Assembly (NCBI GenBank): GCA_035048485.1
Contig: CM068581.1
Span: forward strand, 6,082,430-6,146,429
Direction of reading: 5' to 3'
DNA from: Pteria penguin
Lineage: Eukaryota; Mollusca; Bivalvia; Pterioida; Pteriidae
Length of the DNA: 64,000 nucleotides
Of this stretch, positions 1 to 10,574 are shown piece by piece; the first letter of the stretch is position 1; every line of letters begins with the position of its first letter. A program made the translations under genes and the position numbers. The notes under the pieces were generated by a model. The model was not told the DNA's origin and made no database searches. It saw nothing but the letters and a program-made list of their open reading frames with translations.

Positions 1-764
1 TCACTCACTTGCAAGGGCAAGTCTTGCTTAGAAACACAATTTAAGATTAAAAGCATTGTGTGTGTTGCGTGCCAGCGGGTAATGTTCATTCATCCTTATC
101 ATTTCCGGCTGCTTTATTACAACTTATAATTCTTTCTTAAGTTTCGTAAACTAATAACACTTAGATTACTTTAAGTATCATTTTGGATATGCTTCGATAT
201 TTCCAAAATAACTTGGTTGTTCCATTTTGTCATTCCCGCACATGATTGCATTATATAAATTATTCTGCACTAGCTAATCATCTAGAGAAGGCAGTATTAC
301 AGGATGGCTGCCTATTTACCGGTAATGAATTCATGTATAACTAACTCAAGCCGGAACTCATGCATCACAAAGAGCAACCACCACAAACAAGGTGAAAGAT
401 GAGATATGGCAATCTTCAGTTATAATCGCATGTAAGTTATTATAGAATTGTCGTTATATAGAGCACCTTAATTGATGGATACCAGTGTACGCAATACGTT
501 TATTCTTTTAGATGTTTTGTTTATTGTTCTTGGCTTGAGAGCACACAGAACAAATCTTCTTGCTTGCTATGTATATCCGACTTGAAATGTAGCATTGGAA
601 CATATCTTAACTTTAATAACATGTTAATTAAGTTGAGAATAAAGAATATTAGAACGACCACATTTCTTCTTGGCCTTGATGAGATAGACTGCTACACAGA
701 AATATGTCAGTCCGGATATGCCGGGACACCACATGTTATAGAGTGGCGGCTAGTTCTCTAAAGA
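1..764. other. Single-copy AT-rich DNA, no gene recognised
   Basis: No tandem structure, RNA gene or recognisable protein is visible. The only frame of note is a 65-codon stretch at 564-761 without a recognisable domain. The last 60 bases (from about 700) begin to resemble the 83-bp array that follows, so the boundary is gradual. Confidence 0.6.
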
Positions 765-2167
765 TAATGCCGCGACATGTTCGGACAGGGTATGTCGTCT
801 AAAGATAATGTCAAGATATCAAGCCATCTGAAAATAATGTCAAGATATGTTATTGGACGGGATCATGTCAGCTGAAGATAATGTCGAGACATGTTATAGG
901 ACGGGGTCATGTCATTTGACGTGTAAGATATGTTATTGGACGGGATCATGTCATCTGAAGATAATGTCAAGACATGTTATAGGAAGGAGTCATGTCATTT
1001 GACGTGTAAGATATCTTATTGGACGGGATCATGCTATCTGAAGATAATATCTAGACATGTTATAGGACGGGGTCATGTCATTTGACGTGTAAGATATGTT
1101 GTTGGACGTGATTATGTCATCTGAAGATAATGTCGAGACATGTTATAGGACGGGGTCATGTCATTTGACGTGTAAGATATGTTATTGGACGGGATCATGT
1201 CATCTGAAGATAATGTCGAGACATGTTATAGGAAGGGGTCATGTCATTTGACGTGTAAGATATGTTACAGTACGGGGTCATGTCATCTGAAGATAATGTC
1301 TAGACATGTTATAGGACGGGGTCATGTCATTTGACGTGTAAGATATACTATTGGACGGGATGATATTATCTGAAGATAATGTCGAGACATGATATAGGAC
1401 GGGGTCATGTCATTTGACATGTAAGATATGTTATTGGACGGGATTATGTCATCTGAAGATAATGTCGAGACATGATATAGGACGGGGTCATGTCATTTGA
1501 CGTGTAAGATATGTTATTGGACAAGCTCATGTCATCTGAAGATAATGTCTAGACATGTTATAGGACGGGGTCATGTCATTTGACGTGTAAGATATGTTAT
1601 TGGACGGGATCATGCTATCTGAAGATAATGTCGAGGCATGTTATAGGACGGGGTCATGTCATTTGACGTGTAAGATATGTTATTGGACGGGATTATGTCA
1701 TCTGAAGATAATGTCGAGACATGTTATAGGACGGGGTCATGTCATTTGACGTGTAAGATATGTTATTGGACGGGATTATGTCATCTGAAGATAATGTCTA
1801 GACATGTTATAGGACGGGGTCATGTCATTTGACGTGTAAGATATGTTATTGGACGGGATCATGTCATCTGAAGATAATGTCGAGACATGTTATAGGACGG
1901 GGTCATGTCATTTGACGTGTAAGATATGTTATTGGACGGTATCAGGTCATCTGAAGATAATGTCGAGACATGTTATAGGACGGGGTCATGTCATTTGACA
2001 TGTAAGATATGTTACAGTACGGGGTCATGTCATCTGAAGATAATGTCTAGACATGTTATAGGACGGGGTCATGTCATTTGACGTGTAAGATATGTTATTG
2101 GACGGGATTATGTCATCTGAAGATAATGTCGAGACATGTTATAGGAAGTTGTCATGTCATTTGACGA
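765..2167. repeat. 83-bp minisatellite, about 17 units, dimeric
   Basis: The motif GACATGTTATAGGA starts at 1137, 1220 and 1303, exactly 83 bp apart, and the pattern continues to about 2167. Each unit holds two diverged half-units of 41-42 bp. One reads TGTTATTGGACGGGATCATG and then a CATCTGAAGATAATGTC segment. The other reads TGTTATAGGACGGGGTCATG and then a CATTTGACGTGTAAGATA segment. This is a dimer of an older roughly 42-bp repeat. Substitutions are sparse across units, while the first copies (765-900) are irregular. No coding frame is credible. Confidence 0.95.
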
Positions 2168-2754
2168 AAGTGTCAACATATTAAAGATACATATGGTCTC
2201 CTGTAACGTCTACTATTGTGATTAAAGTAACATAGTAAATTTGTTCAGTACAGTATCTTTTGACTGCCCAACAGTATTAAATGCAGCTATCGCGTACAAA
2301 TACGCCACATAACCCACGTTTTCCTTATCAGTTTTATTCATCTCGGTCGACCTCGGAAATATTCATTTGCATAATGTATGCAGTGCACGTGATACAAATT
2401 CTACTTCTCGCATCATACTCATTCTTTCTTTCTTTTCTTTTCGAGTCACTTAGTGCAGAAGGCCGATTTCTTTTCTTTTTCTCTCTTTCTTATCTTCACC
2501 ATTGTTGTTTTACTCCGTAAGCAAATGCATAATTTTAAGGTCACGTGCGTATTCTCCGGTCTCGTACGAACGTAAGTAGGTTAAATTTGAGAGTCGTATT
2601 TCTAACTTGCTGCAGTAATAACTGTATAACCAAGGCTTATTAGGTTTGGAGGTCGCTGAAGTTTGTTATCTTTTTATAAGTAAAATAATTTAGGAATATA
2701 TTTTATTGTACCTCTGATTTTATAAAATTAGACATTATGTATCTTTAAACTTTG
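2168..2754. other. Spacer between two related arrays, no gene recognised
   Basis: Single-copy DNA with a pyrimidine-rich stretch near 2420-2510. A 79-codon frame at 2281-2520 has no recognisable domain and is biased by the T-rich tract, so it is not called as a gene. Confidence 0.6.
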
Positions 2755-3625
2755 TTATGAGATGGAGTTACGTCATCTGATGATGTCACGAGGTATAACA
2801 AGAAGATTGCATGTTTTCTGACAATGATGTTTCGACGTATCAAACACAGTCTCTGTCTTGTTTAATGATGGGGGACAATGTCATTGTTGTTATATCATTA
2901 CATTTTGTAGATGTTGTTACATGTTATGGGACGGGGTTATGTCATTTGTAGATATTGTTACATGTTACAGGACGAGGGTTATGTCATTAGCAGATGTTGT
3001 TGCATGTTATATGGAGTTATGCCATATGTATATGTTGTTACATTTTGGAAATGTTGTTTCATGTAACAAGCCGGGCATATTTATTTGTAGATGCTGCTAC
3101 ATGTCATAGTACGGGGGCTATAGTATTTGTAGATACTGTTAAATGTTAAAGGACAGAGGGACGGAGGGTTATGTCATTTGTAGATGTTGCTAAATGTTAT
3201 GGAAAGTGGATTATTATATTTTGTAGATGATGTTATATGTTATAGGACGGGGTTATGTGATTTGTAGATATTGTTACATGTTATAGGCATGGGTTATGTC
3301 ATTAGCTCATTAGCAGATATTGTTTTATGCTATAGAACGGGGTTATGCCGTTTGTAGATATTGTTACATCATATAGGACGGGGATTACATCATTTGTAGA
3401 TGCTGTTACATGTTATAAGACGTGGGTTATGTGATTTGTAGATGTTGTTACACGTTGTATGACGGGGTTATGTCATTTGTAGATATTGTTACATGTTAAA
3501 GGACGAAAATTATGTCATTTGTAGATGTTGTTACATGTTAAAGGACGAAAATTATGTATAGATGTTGTCATATGACGCAAGTCTTGTCATCTGTAGATGT
3601 TACGTCATGTCATATGATGAGAGCT
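2755..3625. repeat. 41-42-bp degenerate minisatellite, about 20 units
   Basis: The phrase GTTATGTCATTTGTAGATAT followed by TGTTACATGTTA and GGACGGG recurs with 41-42-bp spacing (2941 to 2983; 3431 to 3472). Order and wording match one half-unit of the 83-bp array upstream (ATGTTATAGGACGGGGTCAT, then GTCATTTG). I infer that both derive from one roughly 42-bp ancestor. Units here are much more diverged, which fits an older or less homogenised array. Confidence 0.88.
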
Positions 3626-3629
3626 TTGT

Positions 3630-4305
3630 CATCTATAGAGTGACATGCCATACGATAGAAGCTATGTCATGTCACGACATATACAAAACACGTTATTCCC
3701 TGTTACTACATATTATACCACAGAAGCTATACCATGTCACGAAATAATATACAATTGAAGCTATGCCATGCCACGACATATTACACGACAGAAGCTATAT
3801 CATGGCACGACTTATACAACAGACGTTATTCCCTATTACCACATGTTATACTACAGAAGCTATACCATGTCACGAAATAATATACAACTGCAGCTATGCC
3901 ATGCCACGACATAGTATACGGCAGAAGCTATGCCATGTCACGAAATATTATGCGATATAAGCTATACCATGTCACGAAATATTATACAACTGAAGCTATG
4001 CCATGCCACGACATATTATACAACAGAAGCTATGCCATGTCACGACATATTATACAACAGAAGCTATACCATGTCACGACATATTGTACAACAGAAACTA
4101 TGCCTTGCCACATTATACGACAGAAACTATGCCATGTCAAGACATATTATACGACAGAAGCTATGGCATGTCACGACACATTATATGAAAGGAGCTATAC
4201 AATGTCACAGCATCTTATATGCCAGAAGTTTTGCCATGTTACGACATATCATACCATGGAAGCTATGCCGTCTGAAGATGATATCACGATATGTACGAAG
4301 GGCTG
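3630..4305. repeat. 34-bp minisatellite, about 20 units
   Basis: The segment CAGAAGCTATGCCATGTCAC followed by GACATATTATA repeats every 34 bp (GAAGC at 4026, 4060 and GAAAC at 4094; also 3924 to 3958). The unit centre, ATGTCACGACAT, is a near palindrome. The 3560-3680 interval is transitional and mixes words of the preceding 42-bp array with this unit. Because 34 is not a multiple of 3, several overlapping frames stay open; these are by-products of the repeat. Confidence 0.92.
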
Positions 4306-4374
4306 AGTCATCTGTAAATACGGATAATATCAAGAGATTTTATGTATAATATGTTTGTCCATACAGTATGTGGA

Positions 4375-4554
4375 CAATTACGTCATAATCATTCTATTAC
4401 TGTACACAGTGTAATGTATCAATTACGTCATAATCATTCTATTACTGTACACAGTGTAATGTATCAATTACGTCATAATCATTCTATTACTGTACACAGT
4501 GTAATGTATCAATTACGTCATAATCATTCTATTACTGTACACAGTGTAATGTAT
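4375..4554. repeat. 45-bp minisatellite, four identical units
   Basis: Units start at 4375, 4420, 4465 and 4510 and I see no difference among the four copies. Each begins CAATTACGTCATAATCATTC and ends CAGTGTAATGTAT. A plus-strand frame (4342-4593) reads a 15-residue repeat, but 45 is divisible by 3 and the unit simply lacks stops in that frame, so coding is unlikely. The perfect identity contrasts with the diverged arrays around it and points to very recent amplification. Confidence 0.95.
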
Positions 4555-4559
4555 CAATT

Positions 4560-5834
4560 CATTCATACGCAATGTATATTTGACATAAATTGAGTATTTA
4601 ACCGAGTACGGTTATATAACATTTATAGAAAATCTACTTACTAGGTAATCTGTTTACTGACAAAACCTTACATTCCTTGAAACTGTTTCAGTATTAGGAA
4701 CTTCAAAAATTTTGGGATGTTTTATATTGATAAGATACATTTTTTTTTCTCGTTCCATTCACATGTTATATCTTTTAAAGTGAATGTATTTACATGTACA
4801 TAAATACATAAAATGTGTGTAAATATATACGATTACGGATGGCGAGGTCGGAGGTGTGGTGAGGATTTTTTGCATTAAAGAGTAACTTAAATCTGAGCCC
4901 GATCGCTTTATCGCCCTATCCAAACGCAATAAAATCAATTGTTATTGGCGATGTAGAGAAGCCCTGCTTGTTATTAATACTATCTTTTGAGACGAATGCA
5001 TTTTACAAACCTATAAATCAGACACAAAATAGTTTTCTCCTTAAAACCCGTTGTCATGAGTAGACTGAAGGACTTCTAGTTTTCGACTCCTTTGCGCATG
5101 CGTAGAATACTACATCTCTTTTTTTCTTTGGGAATAACAATTTTCATAACCTAAAAGATATAATCTTGGTTTAGAATGAAAGGTAACCAAGCGGATGAAC
5201 ACGAGAGCAGTACGAAGCGCGTAGCTGAGGGATACGTTGTTTCTCACGGGATTGAGAAAACCTTGCTGTACCTCTCATGATTAACCTATTGTTTTCAATG
5301 CACTTCAAATAAAGGTAAGACTTGTAAATGTCATCTCTGAATAAATTTATCGTTCATATCAATGACACATCAGAAGTGAATGTTTTCGGAACTTATTTAA
5401 TTCTGTTGGACTTGGCTCTCAGTTTACTATCAAATTCAGGTCCATCGCTCAAATTTTACTTCCTTTAATTCATTCACTTGTGAGTTGTAGGACGGGAAAG
5501 CCAGCCTTTATTGAAATTCCGTATTTGTTTAATAATAATAAATCATATGGTTGGATGAAGGAATACGAGATGAGCAGAAAATACAAACTATTTTAGGTGT
5601 ATGTTACAAAAATGTGTCAAGAATTCCAAAGGGGTTTATCAAATTCAGAATATTAATACTATGCAGTACTTTCTGAATACAAAAAAAGAACGCTTGTACA
5701 AATTGTTATATTAGATTGTTCTAAACATCTTGGCGACTTAGTAGCTTTATATTTAGCTACATGTATTAACTTAGTAATTACGCATACATGCCTTCTTTAC
5801 CCGGCACATATTACTGTGTTGTCTAGAATGGCCT
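4560..5834. other. Single-copy AT-rich DNA, no gene recognised
   Basis: About 1.3 kb without tandem structure. No frame over 60 codons, tRNA fold or recognised repeat family is visible. Confidence 0.55.
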
Positions 5835-6300
5835 GATATTATACTCAGGACTTTGTGGTGTAATATATCACAGGTAAAATACTGGTATATCTTACCAGAG
5901 ACTTGGTGGTGTGATATCTCACCGGTAAATTACTGGTGTCTCTTGCCAGAGACTTGGTGGTGTGATATCTCACCGGTAAATTACTGGTGTCTCTTGCCAG
6001 AGACTTGGTGGTGTGATATCTCACAAGTAACTTAATGGTATTTCTTACCAGAGACTTGGTGGTGTGATATCTCACTGGTAAATTACTGGTGTGTCTTACC
6101 AGAGACTTGGTGGTGTGATATCTCACAGGTAACTGACTGGTATTTCTTACCAGAGACTTGGTGGTGTAATACCCGGAACTTGTAAGCGTGACATGTTAGT
6201 CGGAATAAGTTCGTCCTATACTTGAAAAGATGTCTGTTACCAGAACTTGATGTGATACTATAGTCGGGAAATGTTAGTGTGCATGTTACCCAGAACATGT
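5835..6300. repeat. 51-bp minisatellite, about 6 good units plus degenerate tail
   Basis: The word CCAGAGACTTGGTGGTGTGA recurs at 51-bp intervals (CAGAG at 5896, 5947, 5998), followed by ATCTCACCGGTAAATTACTG. From about 6165 the units lose regularity. The first 27 bases of each unit align with the 27-bp units of the next two arrays (TTACC, then CTTG, then GGTG, then GATATC), so the 51-mer looks like a 27-mer plus a 24-bp companion. Confidence 0.92.
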
Positions 6301-6419
6301 GATGTAGTGTTGTATGCAGGACTTGTTGTTAGTGCCATGGTCATGTGACAATAGTTACTTTCGTAATTTACATTGCCAGCGTGAAGTCAATGTCTTGTTG
6401 GTGTCATACCTTACTTTGG

Positions 6420-6890
6420 CCCGGCTGAATTGATATGTTATCCATGATTTGTCGGTGTGATGTGTTATCCATGACTTATCGGTATGATATGTTGTCAATG
6501 ACTTGTTGGTGTTATATGTCATCCAGGACTTATCTGTGTGATATGTTATCTATGACTTATCTGTGTGATATATGTTATCCATGATTTGTCGGTGTCATAT
6601 GTTATCCATGACTTATCGGTATGATATATGTTATCCATGATTTGTCGGTGTGATATATTATCAATGATTTATTGCTGTGATATGTTATCCATTACTTGTC
6701 GGTGTAATAAGGTATCCATGACTTATCGTTGTGATATGTTATCTATTACTTGTCAGTGTGATATGTTATCCATGACTTATCGATATGACATGTTATCCAT
6801 GCCTTGTCGGTGTGATATTTTATCCATGACTTGGCGGTATGATATGTTATCCATGACTTATCGGTGTGATATGTTATTTCGGAAATGATA
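6420..6890. repeat. 27-bp minisatellite, about 17 units
   Basis: TTATCCATGACTTATCGGTG followed by TGATATG repeats every 27 bp (TATCC at 6794, 6821, 6848). The in-frame translation is a 9-residue repeat (MLSMTYRCD) at 6628-6888, but nothing suggests expression. The unit is homologous position by position to the 27-mer at 6945-7665. Confidence 0.93.
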
Positions 6891-6944
6891 ATGTAATAGA
6901 AATGTTAGTGTGATAGCTGATAGTTGATGCGATATAAAACAGTA

Positions 6945-7665
6945 AACTTGTTGATTTCATATCTTCCCAATGGAATGTTGACAGGATATCTTTCTTATGT
7001 CTTGTTAACTGGATATCTTACCCAGGGTATGCTGCTGGGATATCTTACCCAGGGTATGCTGCTGGGATATCTTATCCAGGGTATGCTGCTGGGATATCTT
7101 ACCCAGGGTATGCTGCTGGGATATCTTACCCAGTATATGCTGCTGGGATATCTTACCCAGGGTATGCTGCTGGGATATCTTACCCAGGGTATGCTGCTGG
7201 GATATCTTACCCAGCACTTCCTTGCGGGATATCATACTCAGGTATTGCTGGTGGGATATCTTACCCAAGGTTTGCTGGTAGGGTATCTTACCAAGGGTTT
7301 ATTGGTGGGTTATCTTACCCAAGGTTTGCTGGTGGGGTATCTTACCAAGGGTTTATTGGTGGGTTATCTTACAAAAGACTTCCTAGTGAGATATGTTACC
7401 CAGGACTTGTTAGTGGGTTATCATACCAAAAACTTCTTAGTGGGATATGTTACCTAGGGCTTGCTGGTAGGATATATTACCCAGGGCTTGCTGGTGGGTT
7501 ATCTTACCCAGGGCTTGCTTGTTGGGTATCTTATCCAGGCTTACTTATGGGATACCTTACCCAGGGCTTGTTGGTGGGATATATTACCCAGGGCTTCCTG
7601 GCTGGGTATCTTACCCAGGGCTTGCTGGTTGGGTATCTTATCGGATACCTTACCCAGAATTATTG
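6945..7665. repeat. 27-bp minisatellite, about 26 units
   Basis: GGGATATCTTACCCAGGGTA with TGCTGCT repeats every 27 bp (GCTGCT at 7031 and 7058). The early part (7020-7200) is nearly homogeneous with GTATGCTGCT. Later units change to GTTTGCTGGT and then GCTTGCTGGT. Long frames exist on both strands (6924-7457 plus; 7005-7268 minus) because the 27-bp unit lacks stops. Boundaries with the previous array are blurred by about 50 bp. Confidence 0.94.
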
Positions 7666-8214
7666 ATATCAGATAATCCCAGACATTCAAACAATTTTGA
7701 TTTTTGGCTTCTTTGCCTTTTTCTTAATCAAGAATTAATGACATTGAGTATACGGTAACATTACACTTATATTGAATGAAATTTCCTCCTTTATGATCGT
7801 GGAAATAAACACTTTAGGACGTCCTTGCTGATTGATCATAGATAATCTCTGACAGGAGGTGATAGCAGTATAAAGTAACCGATGTCCATCATCATAATGC
7901 GGTTTCATTGATATCAAGAATGTAAAACTCCCATTAAATTAAAATAATGTACAATGGTCCGCAATGTAAATCATTGATTATGTCAAAAGATTAGTGGTAG
8001 AAAGCAGAGATTCTGTCTCAAAGTAAACAGATTTATTCCTGAGTCGCGTACTTACGGAAGTCATAGCGAAACAAAGATTTCAACGGTCCATCTCCAAGAG
8101 AAACATCAGTGTCTTCTTAACGATATTCCTGCCACTTAATATATCTATAATTTCAATTGTTTACCTTCATTGATTAATAATTGTTTTACCAATCATGTCT
8201 TTTTAAATAGATTT
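7666..8214. other. Single-copy DNA, no gene recognised
   Basis: Spacer between the 27-bp and 48-bp arrays. No tandem structure, RNA gene or recognisable protein; the only open frame is a 60-codon minus-strand one without known features. Confidence 0.55.
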
Positions 8215-9210
8215 ACCTGTATGGAAGGGGGTTCAATGGACTTGTAAGTTACTGGTAGGTGTGGATTTGTGTAAAGGTCATGAGTGGACTTGTAAATACT
8301 AATGGGTATACCTTTCGGTAAGGAGCTTAGTGACTTTCAAGTTACCGCTCAGTTGCGTATCCAGGATTTCCGAAAAGGGGTGGGGGAGGAGGGGCACATG
8401 TGAAAGTCAAGAATTAGCCAGAAATCTCAACCATTCTGAGTGGCAAATCTGGAGTTTTACTCATATTATTTGAGTGTTTTCAATCGTATCATCTACATGT
8501 ATATATGCCTTGTACATTTGTGGTGAAGAAAAGGAGTTCGCCTTCGTCTAAATCTGCCACTGCGTAGGTGTACATTTTGTGTAAAAGGCATTAGTGAACT
8601 TGAACCGTTGTGTAAGGAGCATTGGTAGACTTGTGAGATATAAGTACTCATAACTTTGTGTAGGTGCACTTTTTTGTATACAGGGCATTAATGGACTTTG
8701 TAGGTCACAGTAGGTGTCTATTTGTGAAAGTAACTTGTTCCTTGTGTGTAGACTTTTAAGTTACTATTAGGTATACATTTTGGTAAGGGTCAGTGGTGGA
8801 GTTATTAGTTACTTGAAGGCGTACCTTTGTGTATTGGGCAATGGTGGCGTTATTCGTTACTTGAAGGCGTACCTTGGTAAATGGGGTAATGGTGGAGTTG
8901 TTAGTTACTTGAAAGTGTACCTTTGTGTATGGGGTAATGGTGAATGGTGGAGTTGTTAGCTACTTGAAGGCGTACCGTTGTGTTTGGAGCAATGGTGGAC
9001 TTGGTAGTTACTTGAGAGCGTACCTTTGTTTATTGGGCAATGGTGGAGTTGTTACTAACTTGAAGGCGTACCTTTGTGTATGGGGCAATGGTGGAGTTAG
9101 TTACTTGAAAGCGTACCTTTGTGAATGGGGCAGTGGTGGTCTTGGTGATTACTATAAGACCTACTATTGTGTATGGGGCAATAGTGGACTTGTTAGATAC
9201 TTGATTTAAA
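8215..9210. repeat. 48-bp minisatellite, first block, about 15 units
   Basis: The units contain GGCAATGGTGGAGTTGTTAG, then TTACTTGAAGGCGTACC and TTTGTGTATGG, with 48-bp spacing (AAGGC end at 8820 and 8868). Copies before 8800 are highly diverged and are interrupted by a short element at 8350-8562. The same 48-bp family resumes at 10575. The frame at 8925-9209 is a repeat by-product. Confidence 0.9.
8350..8562. mobile_element. Short non-autonomous element, GGATCCAGG-type end
   Basis: The stretch starts CAGTTGCGTATCCAGGATTT, runs through a G-rich patch (AGGGGTGGGGGAGG) and ends near AAATCTGCCACTG. Its 5' half matches the element at 55984-56120 through shared blocks: CCAGGATTTCCGAAA, GGGGTGGGGG, GCACATGTG, CAAATCTGG and TTTTACT. 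It splits the 48-bp array. The ends read as imperfect inverted repeats (CAGT.GCG at the left; CAGTGGCAGAT as the reverse complement of the right). Family and transposase source are unknown. Confidence 0.55.
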
Positions 9211-9270
9211 CAGTATTTATTTTGATGAAGTTACATATCAATATATAAACAAATGAATTATGTTAAGGAT

Positions 9271-9759
9271 TAAGCAACAAGCAATAATGCTTATACAAAG
9301 CTCTCTCCTTGTACACTATTTCAAAAGATACAATTTAATAACGCCAACGTGATTTATAACGTCATATTATTGTACTGTATATATATATACACATTCAACC
9401 ATTTACATTTTCTACAATGTTATCTTCGAAAATCACTCCCAGATTGTTTCTTATCAATTTCATCTAACTTTAGATTGTTCAATCACAGTTTATTTATTGA
9501 GAAAGGAAGATATGTAAATGTAAGTAGAAGTGACAGACTTTGTATTAAGTGTACATGTAATGAAATTGAGGATGAATACCATTCTATACTTATATGTCCT
9601 ATGTATACTAACTTCAGATTAGCATTCATCAAACTTTATTAATGGTTTAAACCATCAATGTTTAAATTAGTGCAATTGTTGGCAGTTAAAAACAAAACCT
9701 CACTTTGCAATTTAGCTAAACATTTAATCAATGCCACTAGATTGAGAGATGGAAATTAA
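9271..9759 (+). pseudogene. 3' end of a non-LTR retrotransposon (LINE) reverse transcriptase ORF
   Basis: One frame runs from the TAA at 9271 to a stop at 9757 and is broken only by an in-frame TAA at 9640-9642. The middle reads FRLFNHSLFIEKGRYVNVSR and then RLCIKCTCNEIEDEYHSIL and ICPMY. This is the Cys-rich tail after the reverse transcriptase domain of metazoan LINEs, where the known pattern is IEKGR, RLC..C, then (I/V)EDE.H followed by CP.Y. After the stop the frame continues as WFKPSMFKLVQLL and ends NLAKHLINATRLRDGN, the usual C-terminus. The piece is 5'-truncated, as dead LINE copies generally are. It lies between the two 48-bp blocks, so it probably inserted into that array. The exact clade cannot be set from this fragment. 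Confidence 0.8.
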
Positions 9760-9807
9760 TTGTTGTCTTACCTCCATATCTTTGTACTGTAGTGCTGTAT
9801 AATTAAG

Positions 9808-9940
9808 GAATGACCCTCTTTTTCTAGGTTCATAGGGAATGAACTTGGGTTAGAAACAAACAAATCACGGTTCTTGAATGATTTGTTTGTTTCTCACCCA
9901 AGTTCATTCCCCATGAACCTAGAAAAAAAGACAGTCATTC
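9808..9940. repeat. Foldback (long inverted repeat hairpin)
   Basis: The left arm (9808-9866) begins GAATGACCCTCTTTTTCTAG and ends AGAAACAAACAAATCA. The right arm (about 9879-9940) is its near-perfect reverse complement, beginning TGATTTGTTTGTTTCT and ending with AGTCATTC. The arms are about 55-60 bp and the loop about 12 bases. It lies roughly 50 bp past the LINE stop codon. It may be a foldback MITE or a transcribed hairpin; the sequence alone does not decide. Confidence 0.9.
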
Positions 9941-10365
9941 ACTATATTTACAATGCATTTCAAAAGGTTCTTTTTTTGAAAACAAAATATCAAATTCCCG
10001 GTAATCAAACTGGCAAGGACCGAATTTTTCCTGAAGTGTAATAGTATTTCCGCCACGCAATATAGTGCATGTCTAGAATGCTAAAAAATACTCTACCTGT
10101 CCAGGTATTTTCTTTAATTGCTCAAAATTAACAGATGCATTAATTTCGTTATTACACTTCTTATATTTAATTAATTCAATTATGAACTTGAGTAAGCCCC
10201 GCCTCTTTTTATATTGCTACGCATGTTATTTGCCATACTCCGGGTACTACTTCCATGAACACACGCATTCTATCATTTACATACATGTGTTTTTATATAC
10301 ATACACGTTAAATCATTTATACACATATGCATCTGTAATACAAAGAAAAATAGTACTAATTAATT
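9941..10365. other. Single-copy DNA, no gene recognised
   Basis: AT-rich DNA between the hairpin and the A/C-rich block. A 131-codon frame starting at 10182 draws its second half from the low-complexity block and is rejected as a gene. Confidence 0.5.
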
Positions 10366-10560
10366 TACCTACAAAAAAACCCCCAAAACCAAAAACAAAA
10401 AACAAAAATAAAACAAAACAAAAGCAAAAGCAAGAAAAAAACCCCAAACAAACCCCCCCCCCCCAAAAAAAAAAACGACAACAACAACAACAACACCAAA
10501 CCCCCCCCCCCCCCAAAAAAAAACCCAAAATAAATAAAAAAAAAAAAATAAACCAAAAAA
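10366..10560. repeat. Low-complexity A/C block (G/T on the minus strand)
   Basis: About 195 bases made almost entirely of A and C: runs of 13-15 C, runs of up to 13 A, and a (CAA)n tract. It ends immediately before the 48-bp array restarts. On the minus strand it shows two G13-15 blocks separated by (GTT)n, the same architecture as the plus-strand block at 20320-20570. Homopolymer lengths are vulnerable to sequencing error. Confidence 0.9.
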
Positions 10561-10574
10561 TGCAACATGCAACA

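Noticed and set aside
4342..4593. 83-codon frame with a 15-residue repeat as a small gene
   Set aside because: It is explained by the four identical 45-bp units; no other support.
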